A DNA stretch of 20,978 nt from Clostridium sp. UBA6640. Lineage in GTDB: Bacteria; Bacillota; Clostridia; Clostridiales; Clostridiaceae. Of this stretch, positions 1 through 6,443 are shown one piece after another (positions within the stretch are counted from its first letter, which is position 1; the number at the start of each line of letters is the position of its first letter). The DNA lies in contig NZ_DKLM01000002.1 in NCBI RefSeq assembly GCF_002455975.1, positions 17,592-38,569 on the forward strand, given 5' to 3'. The notes under the pieces were generated by a model. The model ran no database searches. It was not told the DNA's origin and saw only the letters and a program-made list of their open reading frames with translations. Both the position numbers and the translations under genes were made by a program.

Positions 1-110
1 GAAATTATTTTTCTAAAAAAATAATTTCTTCATTAACTGTGCACTGTGAATTGTGCACTAATCTAAGTTGTGCCTTGTGAATTAATCTAAAAGTTGTGAA
101 TTAATATATT
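1..110 (-). repeat. Palindromic intergenic repeat, copy R1 (partial, reverse orientation)
   Basis: The first 30 bases form a hairpin with arms GAAATTATTTTT and AAAATAATTTC. It is followed by GTGCACTGTGAATTGTGCAC and further TTGTGAATTAATCTAA-type repeats. Reverse-complemented, the order (CACAATTCACAGTGCAC-like end, then hairpin) is the same as at 7470, 11600 and 16621. I therefore read it as a member of the same family in opposite orientation, cut by the window edge. Confidence 0.6.
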
Positions 111-182
111 AAGCTGTTAATCTATGTTCAAATATACATTGGACTTTAAAGTAGTTTATCTATAAGAGGATTATCCTTATAT

Positions 183-251
183 ATGAAGAATAAAGAAGAT
201 AAACATATAGATAATTATATGGAAAAATATGATGTTAGTGAGGAGAAATAA
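183..251 (+). CDS. Possible 22-residue upstream peptide
   Basis: An ATG at 183 opens 22 codons (starting MKNKEDKHID) that end with TAA at 249-251, one base before the ATG of the small membrane protein gene. The peptide is strongly charged and resembles no family I recognise. The tight spacing would suit translational coupling, and the SD of the next gene lies inside its last codons. Its own SD (AGAGGA, 165-170) is 12 bases away. A possible promoter (TTGGAC 139-144, 16-base spacer, TATAAG 161-166) would start transcription after that SD, which argues against translation. It could equally be a chance ORF. Confidence 0.3.
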   Translation: MKNKEDKHIDNYMEKYDVSEEK

Positions 252-252
252 A

Positions 253-486
253 ATGAAGAAAAAAACAATGCCTATTTTAGTATTCATATTTAGTGTCGTT
301 TCATTACTTATTTCAGTTAAATTATTTTGGAATATGGGCATATTTGTAGATGAATATAATTTAACTCCTGCGATTGTAAATGGGGGAGAATTTTGGCTTC
401 TAATGGATTGGCTTAGATTGTTTTTATTATTTTTAGCAGCACTTATTTCAGGCATAAATATTTTTGGAAAGAGAAAAAAAGAATAG
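253..486 (+). CDS. Small two-helix membrane protein, unknown function
   Basis: 77 codons. The start is ATG 253 because AGGAG at 241-245 lies 7 bases before it; the in-frame ATG at 229 lacks such a site. The protein starts with a Lys-rich stretch (MKKKT), then has a hydrophobic segment at about residues 6-24 (PILVFIFSVVSLLISV). A more polar loop with Asp/Glu follows, then a second segment at about 53-70 (LRLFLLFLAALISGINIF), and a basic tail GKRKKE. This predicts a two-pass inner membrane protein with both ends in the cytoplasm (inference from the positive-inside rule). I do not recognise the family. A hairpin terminator follows at 508, so it appears to be expressed alone or with the tiny upstream ORF. 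Confidence 0.7.
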   Translation: MKKKTMPILVFIFSVVSLLISVKLFWNMGIFVDEYNLTPAIVNGGEFWLLMDWLRLFLLFLAALISGINIFGKRKKE

Positions 487-507
487 ATTATATAAAAAAA
501 TTAGTAA

Positions 508-546
508 ATATCCTATTATTCAGGAACTGAGATAGGGTATTTTTAT
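508..546 (+). terminator. Rho-independent terminator of the small membrane protein gene
   Basis: Arms ATATCCTAT (508-516) and ATAGGGTAT (532-540) pair over 9 bp with one G-U, followed by TTTTTAT. It lies 22 bases after the stop codon. Confidence 0.75.
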
Positions 547-620
547 ATTCTTTAAACTCATATTTTTTCATTGTTATTTTAAGAAATATTGAGGACAAGG
601 TCTATGTTTACTGAAGAAAA

Positions 621-657
621 ATGAAAAAATAGCTATAGGGTGCTGATAGCACCCTAT
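621..657 (-). terminator. Rho-independent terminator of the alcohol dehydrogenase gene
   Basis: A perfect 10-bp stem, ATAGGGTGCT (635-644) and AGCACCCTAT (648-657), with a 3-base loop. Read on the minus strand it is followed by AGCTATTTTTTCAT, so it terminates the leftward adh gene ending at 678. The plus-strand side has only a weaker T-rich tail. Confidence 0.85.
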
Positions 658-677
658 TATACAATTATTTTAATTTT

Positions 678-1736
678 TTAATCCCAATTAATAAATACAA
701 CAGGTTTAATTAAATCTGCTGGTTTCTTATCCATTATATGGAATGCTTCTTCAATTTTATCAAATCCATAATATCTATGAGTAATTAATTTAGTTGTATC
801 AACACGGTTATATTGTACCATGTTAAGAAGTTTCTGAATTCTTAATGCACCGCCAGGGCAAAATCCACCGCGGATATCTTTATTACTCATGCCAAGTCCC
901 CAAAGATAAGCAGGCATACTCAAGGTATCTTTTACATCGAAGAAATTTACATTGGCAATTATACCGCCTTCTTTTGTCATAGCAACAGCTTGAGCAAAGC
1001 TATCTTGATTTCCTCCAGCAATAATAACAGCGTCAACTCCACCTTTTACAAGTCCTAAAATCTGTTGAACAATGTCTCCTTCTTTATAGCTTATAACATC
1101 TGTTGCACCATATTCTTTTGCAATTTCAATACAGTCTGGCCTAGTACCTACAACAATAATTCTTCCAGCTCCTTTTAATTTAGCTCCAGCTACTGCCATA
1201 AGTCCAACAGGACCGATACCTAATACTACCACTGTATCTCCAAACCCAATTTCTGCAAGTTCTACACCGTGAAATCCTGTAGACATCATATCAACAGTCA
1301 TAAGCGCTGCTTCTGGTGCCATGCCTTCAGGTAATAAAACTAAATTGGAATCTGCATTGTTTACATGAAAATATTCTGCAAAAACACCATCTTTAGAAGA
1401 TAAAAACTTAAAGCTTCCCATTAATCCAGTATCATGAGCATTGTATTTTCCCTGTACACCTAAAGCGAGCCAATCAGGGGTACCAGCAGGAACAACTACA
1501 ATATCTCCTACTTTAAAATGAGTAACCATACTACCTACTTCTACAATTTCTCCAATAGCTTCATGACCTAATATTAAATCTTTCTTTTCACTAGATCCAC
1601 CATGTAAAACATGCACATCAGAAGAACAAGGAGCAACTGCGATAGGACGTAAAATTGCATCTAAAGGACCCGCTACAGGCTTTTCCTTTTCTAACCATCC
1701 TGGTTGATTTATTGATTTCATTCCAAAACCTTTCAT
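678..1736 (-). CDS. adh: Zinc-dependent NADP(H) secondary-alcohol (isopropanol) dehydrogenase
   Basis: 352 aa, essentially the length of the Clostridium beijerinckii/Thermoanaerobacter secondary alcohol dehydrogenases (about 351-352), and recognisably similar throughout (MKGFGMKSIN..., GHEAIGE, TDMMTTGFHG-like). In that family the enzyme reversibly reduces acetone to isopropanol, or related ketones, with NADPH. Catalytic zinc ligands are visible: Cys37, His58 with Glu59, and Asp149. The Rossmann motif is GIGPVG at 173-178. GTRP (197-200) and Tyr217 occupy the positions that bind the 2'-phosphate of NADP. The start is the ATG at 1736, 8 bases after AGGAGG; the in-frame GTG three codons upstream overlaps that SD. 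It is a single gene with its own terminator. I see no sigma-54 site or acetone-pathway gene nearby. It could act on other short secondary alcohols or aldehydes. Confidence 0.92.
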   Translation of the reverse strand: MKGFGMKSINQPGWLEKEKPVAGPLDAILRPIAVAPCSSDVHVLHGGSSEKKDLILGHEAIGEIVEVGSMVTHFKVGDIVVVPAGTPDWLALGVQGKYNAHDTGLMGSFKFLSSKDGVFAEYFHVNNADSNLVLLPEGMAPEAALMTVDMMSTGFHGVELAEIGFGDTVVVLGIGPVGLMAVAGAKLKGAGRIIVVGTRPDCIEIAKEYGATDVISYKEGDIVQQILGLVKGGVDAVIIAGGNQDSFAQAVAMTKEGGIIANVNFFDVKDTLSMPAYLWGLGMSNKDIRGGFCPGGALRIQKLLNMVQYNRVDTTKLITHRYYGFDKIEEAFHIMDKKPADLIKPVVFINWD

Positions 1737-1797
1737 AAAGTGCACCTCCTAAAATTGTATTTTATGTGTATAAGTAATTATCTGTTTTTTATATCAG

Positions 1798-1803
1798 ATT
1801 ATA
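1798..1803 (-). promoter_or_regulatory. Possible -10 element for adh
   Basis: Reads GGTATAATCT on the minus strand, about 60 bases before the adh start. The -35 partner is poor (TTGCTA at a 15-base spacing), so only the -10 box is suggested. Confidence 0.3.
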
Positions 1804-1963
1804 CCATATTTATATTAATAGCAATACAATTATAATAGTTTTTATATAAACAGATAGATGCATTTGTTTATTAGAAATGTTCATTTATAGTTATAATTAT
1901 ATAGAGATTAATAGAAGATTTATTTTCTACAGTATATTTTAAGTTTTAATTTGGATACCTCAT

Positions 1964-2653
1964 TTATTCCCTAAGTATATCCCTAAGCTCCATTAAATTA
2001 GAAATTTCATAATTAGGTTTCATCTCTGTTTTATTTGTAATTTTATCAGGATTAAACCAACAGGTATCTATGCCAAAATTTATTCCGCCTTGTATATCAG
2101 AGGTTAAGCTATCTCCTACCATTAACACCTTACTTCTATCAATATATTTCATATTGTTTAAAGTCAGCTCAAATATTTTAGGATCTGGTTTTGATACTTT
2201 AACTTCCTCAGATATTACTATATCCTCGAAGTATTTTGCTATAGCAGATTTTCTTATTCTATTATCTTGAACTTCTGTAAGACCATTAGTTATTATAGAA
2301 AGTCTATAATTTTTATGTAAACTTTCTATAAGGACCGTACTATCATCATATAAGAAGGATGCAAAAGACAAATGCTTCATATATGATTTTGCAAATTCAA
2401 CCTCATCAAAGTCAATATTTAATTTATCAGATAATCTTTTAAATCTTTCAATTTTCAATTCTTTTTGGGTAATAAGTCCATCCTCAAATTCTTTCCATAT
2501 AGCTGCGTTTATATCACTGTATATTTTTAAATGATAATTTTCATCATATTCTATATTAAATTCAACCATAGTATTTTTAAAAGCATCTCTTTGGGATTTT
2601 CTAAAATCAAATAAAGTATCATCTGCATCAAATATTATAATCTCATATTTCAT
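1964..2653 (-). CDS. HAD-superfamily phosphatase, YjjG/YfnB type (probable nucleotidase)
   Basis: 229 aa, the usual size for YjjG/YfnB proteins, whose known members dephosphorylate pyrimidine nucleoside monophosphates and non-canonical nucleotides. All four HAD motifs are present: motif I DADDT (nucleophile Asp9, acid/base Asp11), motif II ITNG, motif III Lys in VSKPDPKIF, and motif IV VGDSLTSDIQGG. The cap is inserted between motifs I and II (C1 type, helical). The start is ATG 2653, chosen because GAGGAGG lies 7-8 bases upstream; the longer frame to 2725 runs into repeat-derived DNA and has no SD. The family assignment is good but the substrate is inferred. A related HAD gene at 16774-17499 is broken. 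Confidence 0.88.
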   Translation of the reverse strand: MKYEIIIFDADDTLFDFRKSQRDAFKNTMVEFNIEYDENYHLKIYSDINAAIWKEFEDGLITQKELKIERFKRLSDKLNIDFDEVEFAKSYMKHLSFASFLYDDSTVLIESLHKNYRLSIITNGLTEVQDNRIRKSAIAKYFEDIVISEEVKVSKPDPKIFELTLNNMKYIDRSKVLMVGDSLTSDIQGGINFGIDTCWFNPDKITNKTEMKPNYEISNLMELRDILRE

Positions 2654-2746
2654 AATAAGCCTCCTCATATATATTAATTTAGATTTAATGTATAGATAAG
2701 ATAACTGTAATTTTAAAGAATGCACAATTTAAAATTCATGATTCAC

Positions 2747-2830
2747 AACTTCTCATATAAAGGAGAAGTATCAACAATTCTTCATTCTCAATCGTCAACC
2801 CTCCATTGTATAAAGGTGCAGTGTACATCG
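2747..2830. repeat. Dispersed repeat type B, copy 1
   Basis: ACTTCTC and GAGAAGT form a hairpin (2748-2769), followed by TATCAACAATTCTTCATTCTC and AATCGTCAA and then ATTGTATAA, ending near GGTGCAGTGTA. The same series of elements, about three quarters identical by eye, recurs at 7717-7806. It sits between the DUF606 pair and the HAD gene and is preceded by TGCACAATTT, as in the R-family ends. Confidence 0.65.
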
Positions 2831-2919
2831 AAGCAATATCCATTGAAGTTAATGATTCTAATTGTAACATAGAAATTCTTTTATAAAAGAGCCTTAGAAT
2901 ATTGAATAATCCAATAGGT

Positions 2920-3384
2920 CTAAATATTTTTATTTAATTTAAGGTCTTTTTGTTTATACTTAGTATCAATTCTTGCATTAATTACAAGGCCTATAAGAAA
3001 TAGTGCTCCTCCTATCACCTTACCTTGAGAAAAAATACCTAGGTATATATAATCTATAACAGCACTTGCAAGCATTTGACCTATAAAGCGAAGTATAACT
3101 ATATATACTGCTGGTACTTTAGGAACTATAATGTTAAACATATAAGTTGTTAAAACTCCTATGAATCCCCCTAAAAAATAGGGGATGGGAATAGACTTTA
3201 TAGAAGTGTAAGATGGCATAGAGTTTATCATGATGGCACATAATAAAATTGATGATATGGTAGCCATTAAATAGTTTATAATAACACCATTTATCATGCC
3301 TTCTTTTTGAGCAACTTTTCCATTTAACATCATACTTATAACTATTGTCACTCCAGTTAGGAATGATAAGAATATATATATCAT
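2920..3384 (-). CDS. DUF606/YdcZ-type half transporter (DMT superfamily), second of a pair
   Basis: 154 aa, very hydrophobic, with about five predicted membrane helices. It starts MIYIFLSFLTGVTIVISMML, followed by NGKVAQKEG and INYLMATISS. This matches DUF606 (YdcZ) proteins, small DMT-superfamily members about 140-150 aa long that often occur as adjacent pairs thought to form hetero-oligomers. The substrate is unknown. The start is ATG 3384, with AGGAGGAG 6-8 bases upstream; that SD overlaps the stop codon of the first transporter gene (ends 3396), so the two are surely cotranscribed and probably translationally coupled. The tail is basic (YKQKDLKLNKN). Regulation probably comes from the divergent Crp/Fnr-type gene. 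Confidence 0.85.
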   Translation of the reverse strand: MIYIFLSFLTGVTIVISMMLNGKVAQKEGMINGVIINYLMATISSILLCAIMINSMPSYTSIKSIPIPYFLGGFIGVLTTYMFNIIVPKVPAVYIVILRFIGQMLASAVIDYIYLGIFSQGKVIGGALFLIGLVINARIDTKYKQKDLKLNKNI

Positions 3385-3395
3385 ATTACTCCTCC

Positions 3396-3818
3396 TTACA
3401 TAGTAATCATAACTATTATTCCAAGCGAAATTATTGAAAATCCTAATATTTTTTCTTTCTTAAATTTATTAACTGGCATTCCAAACAATCCAAAGTGCTC
3501 TACCAAGCTAGACATTACAAGCTGTCCGAATAAAGTTATTCCTATAGTAAGAGTTAATCCTATTTTAGGGATAGATATATTGTTTAAAAGGATAGTTATA
3601 ACACTTAATATACCCGGTAGAAAAAATATAAGCGGTAATTTCTTTAAATTTGAAAGCTTATTTTTCTTTATTATAGATATAATTATAATCAATATAAATC
3701 CTAATATATGAAATATTAAAGTACTCATATAAGGGCCTGTTATATTGGCTAGCATTCCGTTAAAAAAAATCATTATGGCAAGTATAACACCATTTATAAG
3801 TGCTAAGTTTTTATACAT
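3396..3818 (-). CDS. DUF606/YdcZ-type half transporter (DMT superfamily), first of a pair
   Basis: 140 aa from ATG 3818, chosen because AGGAGG lies 9 bases upstream; the open frame runs on to 3932 but would extend through the promoter and operator region. Hydrophobic throughout: MYKNLALINGVILAIMIFFN, then a helix (LIFHILGFILIIIISII), a basic loop KKNKLSNLKK, and further helices to ISLGIIVMITM. A phenylalanine/asparagine pattern near the first helix (FFNGMLAN) parallels MMLNGKVAQ in the partner, as expected for paralogous halves. A three-codon ATG-TAT-GTA-TAA frame just upstream is probably chance. It is transcribed away from the Crp/Fnr-type regulator across a 94-base gap holding a palindromic operator. 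Confidence 0.83.
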   Translation of the reverse strand: MYKNLALINGVILAIMIFFNGMLANITGPYMSTLIFHILGFILIIIISIIKKNKLSNLKKLPLIFFLPGILSVITILLNNISIPKIGLTLTIGITLFGQLVMSSLVEHFGLFGMPVNKFKKEKILGFSIISLGIIVMITM

Positions 3819-3837
3819 ACATAAATTCCTCCTACAC

Positions 3838-3866
3838 TTTACAATACTATATAAATAAATTACAAT
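3838..3866 (+). promoter_or_regulatory. Sigma-A promoter of the Crp/Fnr-type regulator
   Basis: TTTACA (3838-3843), an exact 17-base spacer and TACAAT (3861-3866). The predicted start is near 3873, which puts the palindrome at 3882-3901 about 10-30 bases into the transcript, a position suited to autorepression. Confidence 0.6.
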
Positions 3867-3881
3867 ATTTCTATGAGCTTG

Positions 3882-3901
3882 AACATGACATATGTCATGT
3901 T
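3882..3901. promoter_or_regulatory. Perfect 20-bp palindromic operator, probably for the Crp/Fnr-type regulator
   Basis: AACATGACATATGTCATGTT is a perfect palindrome and has the size expected for a Crp/Fnr-family dimer site. It directly abuts the regulator's SD (GGGAGG, 3902-3907) and lies about 70 bases upstream of the divergent transporter start. Binding could repress the regulator and act at the transporter promoter (inference). Confidence 0.7.
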
Positions 3902-3912
3902 GGGAGGATCTT

Positions 3913-4602
3913 ATGAGAAGAATTTCAGACAATAATCTTTTGAATTATTACATTAATAAACATAATATGGAAAATATTTTTGATAAAGATATGTTGAAGT
4001 ATGCACAACTCCATTTTTATGAAAAAGATGAATATATACTAGAAGCAGAATCTGAGCTTCAGTACTATTATTTACTTGTAGATGGAAAAATTAAAATTTC
4101 TTATCTTTTTGAAAATGGAAAATCTATGTTTTTAAAGTTTTATAAAGAATTTAATACCATAGGAGATTTAGAACTTTTAAAAAATATACCTATAAGGTGC
4201 AATATAGATGCAACAGAAGATACTTATTTGATAGCAATGCCTGCAGATATACTTAGGAAAAAATATTTAAACAATATAAAGTTTTTACACCATTTAATAG
4301 ATTCTTTAAGTGAAAAACTTTATGCAACTATTAATAATAGCTCCTATAACTTTGTATATCCCCTTATAAATAGATTATCGAGCTATTTAGTTGAGCATAT
4401 AACAGATAAAGAACAGATAATTTTAAGTTCATCTTTTATAGAAATTGCTCAATTTTTAGGAACAACCTATAGGCACTTAAACAGAACTTTTAAAGAGCTT
4501 GAAACAGAAGGAATTATAAAATGTGAGAATAAAACAATATATATATTAGATGAGAATAGACTTCGAGAACTATCTAAAAATTTGTATATAAAATCCCTAT
4601 AA
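3913..4602 (+). CDS. Crp/Fnr-family transcriptional regulator, YeiL-like
   Basis: 229 aa, typical Crp/Fnr length. An N-terminal cyclic-nucleotide-binding-type beta barrel covers about residues 25-125 (LVDGKIKISYLFENGKSMFLKFY, GDLELL), then the dimer helix, then a winged helix-turn-helix at about 170-205 (IEIAQFLGTTYRHLNRTFKELETEGII). The order and TYRHLNR recognition-helix sequence resemble YeiL-type regulators. Only two cysteines (96 and 204) are present, so there is no Fnr-like iron-sulfur ligand set, and the barrel lacks an obvious cAMP-binding phosphate cassette; the ligand is unknown. The start is ATG 3913, 5 bases after GGGAGG; an in-frame ATG at 3892 lies inside the operator. It is divergent from the DUF606 pair and very probably controls it and itself. 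Confidence 0.85.
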   Translation: MRRISDNNLLNYYINKHNMENIFDKDMLKYAQLHFYEKDEYILEAESELQYYYLLVDGKIKISYLFENGKSMFLKFYKEFNTIGDLELLKNIPIRCNIDATEDTYLIAMPADILRKKYLNNIKFLHHLIDSLSEKLYATINNSSYNFVYPLINRLSSYLVEHITDKEQIILSSSFIEIAQFLGTTYRHLNRTFKELETEGIIKCENKTIYILDENRLRELSKNLYIKSL

Positions 4603-4960
4603 TCTTAGAATGCTGTACAATGTATGATTATGTTAAGTAAGTATTTTACTGATTTACTATATAACATAGTATATTTAATTTGTGCAAAATGAAGAAATGT
4701 AATATAAAACATTATCATTTGGTGAGTAATGTGCTTTTGTAGTATGATAGCTTTCAAAGGGGTATATATCCTAATACTTATACGCTTAGAGGAAATAGTT
4801 TATAATAATGAAAGAGAATAGCGCTGCTATTCTCTTTTTAACTAACTCTAATTTTTATTTAAATAGTTTTAATGCAAGCTAGTGGTTTAATACTAATCTA
4901 TATAGCTATATAGATATTTAGAAATACTATTCTTATTAAGTATTTCAGATAGTATAAACA
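4603..4960. other. Gene-free stretch of 358 bases
   Basis: No coding frame with an SD. It holds the terminator at 4813 and a possible -10 box (TATGAT, about 4743-4748) that could start a short RNA ending there. A perfect 20-bp palindrome ATCTATATAGCTATATAGAT lies at 4896-4915. An 8-bp hairpin GAAATACT (4921-4928)/AGTATTTC (4939-4946) follows the acetyltransferase stop on the minus strand but lacks a T-run there. Confidence 0.5.
4813..4840 (+). terminator. Strong rho-independent terminator
   Basis: A perfect 10-bp stem, AGAGAATAGC (4813-4822) and GCTATTCTCT (4826-4835), with loop GCT and then TTTTTA. It is 210 bases after the regulator's stop codon, so it ends either a long 3' UTR or a separate small RNA. 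Confidence 0.85.
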
Positions 4961-5782
4961 CTAAAGAAGCATACCAATTGAAGACTCTGTTTCTTTATAA
5001 AATTTATATCCTACACTACTATAAACTGACAATGCTCTTTTATTTGCACTCCAAACTTCTAATCTTGACTCTTTAACATCCAAATCTTTTAAATCTTTAA
5101 ATGCTCTTATAAGTAGATTTTTACTAATGCCTCGTTTTCGCCATTCTTTTGAGACAAATAAATCATCTACCCAACCATATTTAGTGTTTAGTTCATCTTC
5201 TTTCACAACAATAACTATATTGCCTACAATTTCACCTTCATGTTTAGCTGCTATACTAAACCATTGATTTTTATTTCTCAATTTTTTTAAATCATCAACA
5301 GAATAACCCCAAGTAAATACTTTATTTTGTTTTTCCACCAGTTGCATTAACTCATCTTCATCTATAAACTGAAGTTTAGTAAAGTTAATACCATCAATAT
5401 CTGGAATTTCAAAGCTATCCTCAGTTATCTCTTTTTTAATTACATGCATACCTTCATCATACTTAAAACCTTCTTTAGAAGAATAATATGCTATGTTTTC
5501 TTTGTTATCTGAAAAACAACAATGATAGACTCTTACATCAAGATCTTTATTTTTTTCTTTTATAGCACGTGAGCGCTTCATTATTTCATCAAAGATTTGA
5601 TCTTTTAATTCAATCTTATTTATAACATCTGTCACCATAATATCAATATAAATATTTAATCTAGGCCTTTCATATAAATCTGACTCCATAAAAGGTGAAA
5701 TAACAGCTTTTCCTACTAAATTATTATCTTTATCATAAGCCTCTAACATATCTTTTCTTTCGCTATCTTTAATTGCATACAT
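4961..5782 (-). CDS. Tandem-domain GNAT N-acetyltransferase
   Basis: 273 aa, about twice a single GNAT domain. The C-terminal half (about 133-273) is a good GNAT domain. The acetyl-CoA pyrophosphate loop lies in VDDLFVSKEWRKRGIS (205-220), with Arg-x-x-Gly-x rather than the full Q/RxxGxG. It is followed by LEVWSANKRALSVYSSVGYKFY (241-262), with the usual Asn, Ala and Tyr. The N-terminal half (about 10-120) has the spacing of a degenerate GNAT domain (YYSSKEGFKYDEGMHVIKK resembles the second domain's end) but lacks a convincing CoA loop. The substrate is unknown; relatives acetylate amines, antibiotics or peptides. The start is ATG 5782, preceded by GGGGGA, a G-rich but imperfect SD. It is a single gene, with a good promoter at 5888-5916 and a structured leader. 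Confidence 0.8.
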   Translation of the reverse strand: MYAIKDSERKDMLEAYDKDNNLVGKAVISPFMESDLYERPRLNIYIDIMVTDVINKIELKDQIFDEIMKRSRAIKEKNKDLDVRVYHCCFSDNKENIAYYSSKEGFKYDEGMHVIKKEITEDSFEIPDIDGINFTKLQFIDEDELMQLVEKQNKVFTWGYSVDDLKKLRNKNQWFSIAAKHEGEIVGNIVIVVKEDELNTKYGWVDDLFVSKEWRKRGISKNLLIRAFKDLKDLDVKESRLEVWSANKRALSVYSSVGYKFYKETESSIGMLL

Positions 5783-5808
5783 AGAACGTCCCCCTATTTT
5801 TAGCTTTA

Positions 5809-5879
5809 TTTTCTAGAATAGTTTTATCTTTGATAGATTACATTTATAAATCTATATAGCCCATGAGTACTCTAGAAAA
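5809..5879 (-). promoter_or_regulatory. Structured 5' leader of the acetyltransferase mRNA
   Basis: Nested inverted repeats: outer arms TTTTCTAGA (5809-5817) and TCTAGAAAA (5871-5879), inner arms ATAGATT (5833-5839) and AATCTAT (5849-5855). The whole element starts within a few bases of the predicted transcript start and ends about 27 bases before the start codon. I recognise no riboswitch class; it may be a stability or regulatory hairpin. Confidence 0.45.
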
Positions 5880-5887
5880 TTTTATAT

Positions 5888-5916
5888 ATTATACCATTTA
5901 AGGTGCTTATTTACAA
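5888..5916 (-). promoter_or_regulatory. Sigma-A promoter of the acetyltransferase gene
   Basis: On the minus strand: TTGTAA (5916-5911), a 17-base spacer and TATAAT (5893-5888). The predicted start is near 5881, giving a leader of about 100 bases. Confidence 0.75.
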
Positions 5917-6011
5917 GGTTTTATGTATACATCTTTATGTGAATAGTTGACTAAACTATATGATACTGAGTCAGTAAATAGAAAGAGTACTATATAAAAA
6001 ATATATATATA

Positions 6012-6040
6012 TTTACAAATGCTTCTAATTCATTTATAAT
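6012..6040 (+). promoter_or_regulatory. Sigma-A promoter of the T-box/methyltransferase unit
   Basis: TTTACA (6012-6017), a 17-base spacer and TATAAT (6035-6040). Transcription would begin near 6047, just before the T-box. Confidence 0.8.
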
Positions 6041-6046
6041 GTAGCA

Positions 6047-6318
6047 AATATGTTAAATGCTATGACGGAGATAGTAAGTGTTTATTGAAAGTTACAGAGA
6101 GTCGGAAATGGTGCGAGCCGATACTAGTAGAAAAACATCTGAAAATCCCTCCTGAGTTGTAACCCGAAATCAATAGAATACCATATGGTATATCTATATA
6201 TAGTAGGGGATGCCGGTTTCCTACCGTTAATAAGGACGCATATGTAGGTATGTCGTAATAGGTGGTATAACGAAATTTAGGCTTTCGTCCTGTTATAGGG
6301 ACGAGAGTTTTTCTTTTT
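6047..6318 (+). promoter_or_regulatory. T-box riboswitch with terminator, probable Ile (AUC) specifier
   Basis: Stem I has the 5' AGTA of the specifier loop (6073-6076), AGAGAG (6096-6101) and the apical GGAAATGGTGCGAGCC region. The 3' specifier side is CTGAAAATCC, closed below by GGAG (6067-6070) pairing with CTCC (6149-6152). Reading the conserved GAA, one base, codon, one base gives AUC (Ile) as specifier; neighbouring frames (UCC, AAU) cannot be excluded by eye. A stem III (GTAGG/CCTAC) follows near 6203-6225. The T-box sequence AATAGGTGGTATAACG at 6257-6272 carries the UGGU bulge, whose last U suits a tRNA with discriminator A, as tRNA-Ile has. The terminator is CTTTCGTCC (6282-6290)/GGACGAGAG (6299-6307) plus a T-run. 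Uncharged tRNA should promote readthrough into the downstream genes. Confidence 0.9.
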
Positions 6319-6359
6319 TGTACCACAAAAATCAAAAGTTACTTTAGGAGGTGATAGCT

Positions 6360-6443
6360 ATGATTGGCGATGACATTAGCGATATTTTTTATATAGATAC
6401 TGCAATAATTAATTATTTTAGGAGTGATAAATATGAAGTATAA
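6360..6443 (+). CDS. 27-residue Ile-rich mini-ORF between T-box and methyltransferase
   Basis: It has one of the best ribosome binding sites in the window: AGGAGGTGA at 6346-6354, six bases before ATG 6360. The frame encodes 27 residues (starting MIGDDISDIFYIDTAI), six of them isoleucine at positions 2, 6, 9, 12, 16 and 17. It ends with TAA at 6441-6443, 11 bases past the methyltransferase ATG (6433), so the two overlap and are probably translationally coupled. The Ile content may be chance in AT-rich DNA, but it is notable after a T-box that appears to read Ile. It could be a leader peptide, a small functional peptide or the remnant N-terminus of a gene once controlled by the T-box. No family recognised. 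Confidence 0.5.
   Translation: MIGDDISDIFYIDTAIINYFRSDKYEV

Noticed and set aside
1..130. CRISPR-like array in the TTGTGAATTAATCTAA repeats
   Set aside because: Repeats are short, imperfect and nearly contiguous without uniform spacers, and they match the palindromic repeat ends elsewhere; no cas genes are present.
177..455. Open frame on the minus strand opposite the small membrane protein
   Set aside because: No SD, and it mirrors a hydrophobic AT-rich gene; the plus-strand frame has a good SD and a terminator.
1741..1860. Sigma-54 promoter upstream of the alcohol dehydrogenase
   Set aside because: I looked for the GG/GC (-24/-12) pair because some clostridial isopropanol dehydrogenase loci have a sigma-54 activator nearby, but no acceptable match was seen.
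6060..6335. Open frame of 91 codons on the minus strand
   Set aside because: It lies antisense across the T-box leader, has no SD, and its apparent coding quality comes from the conserved RNA.
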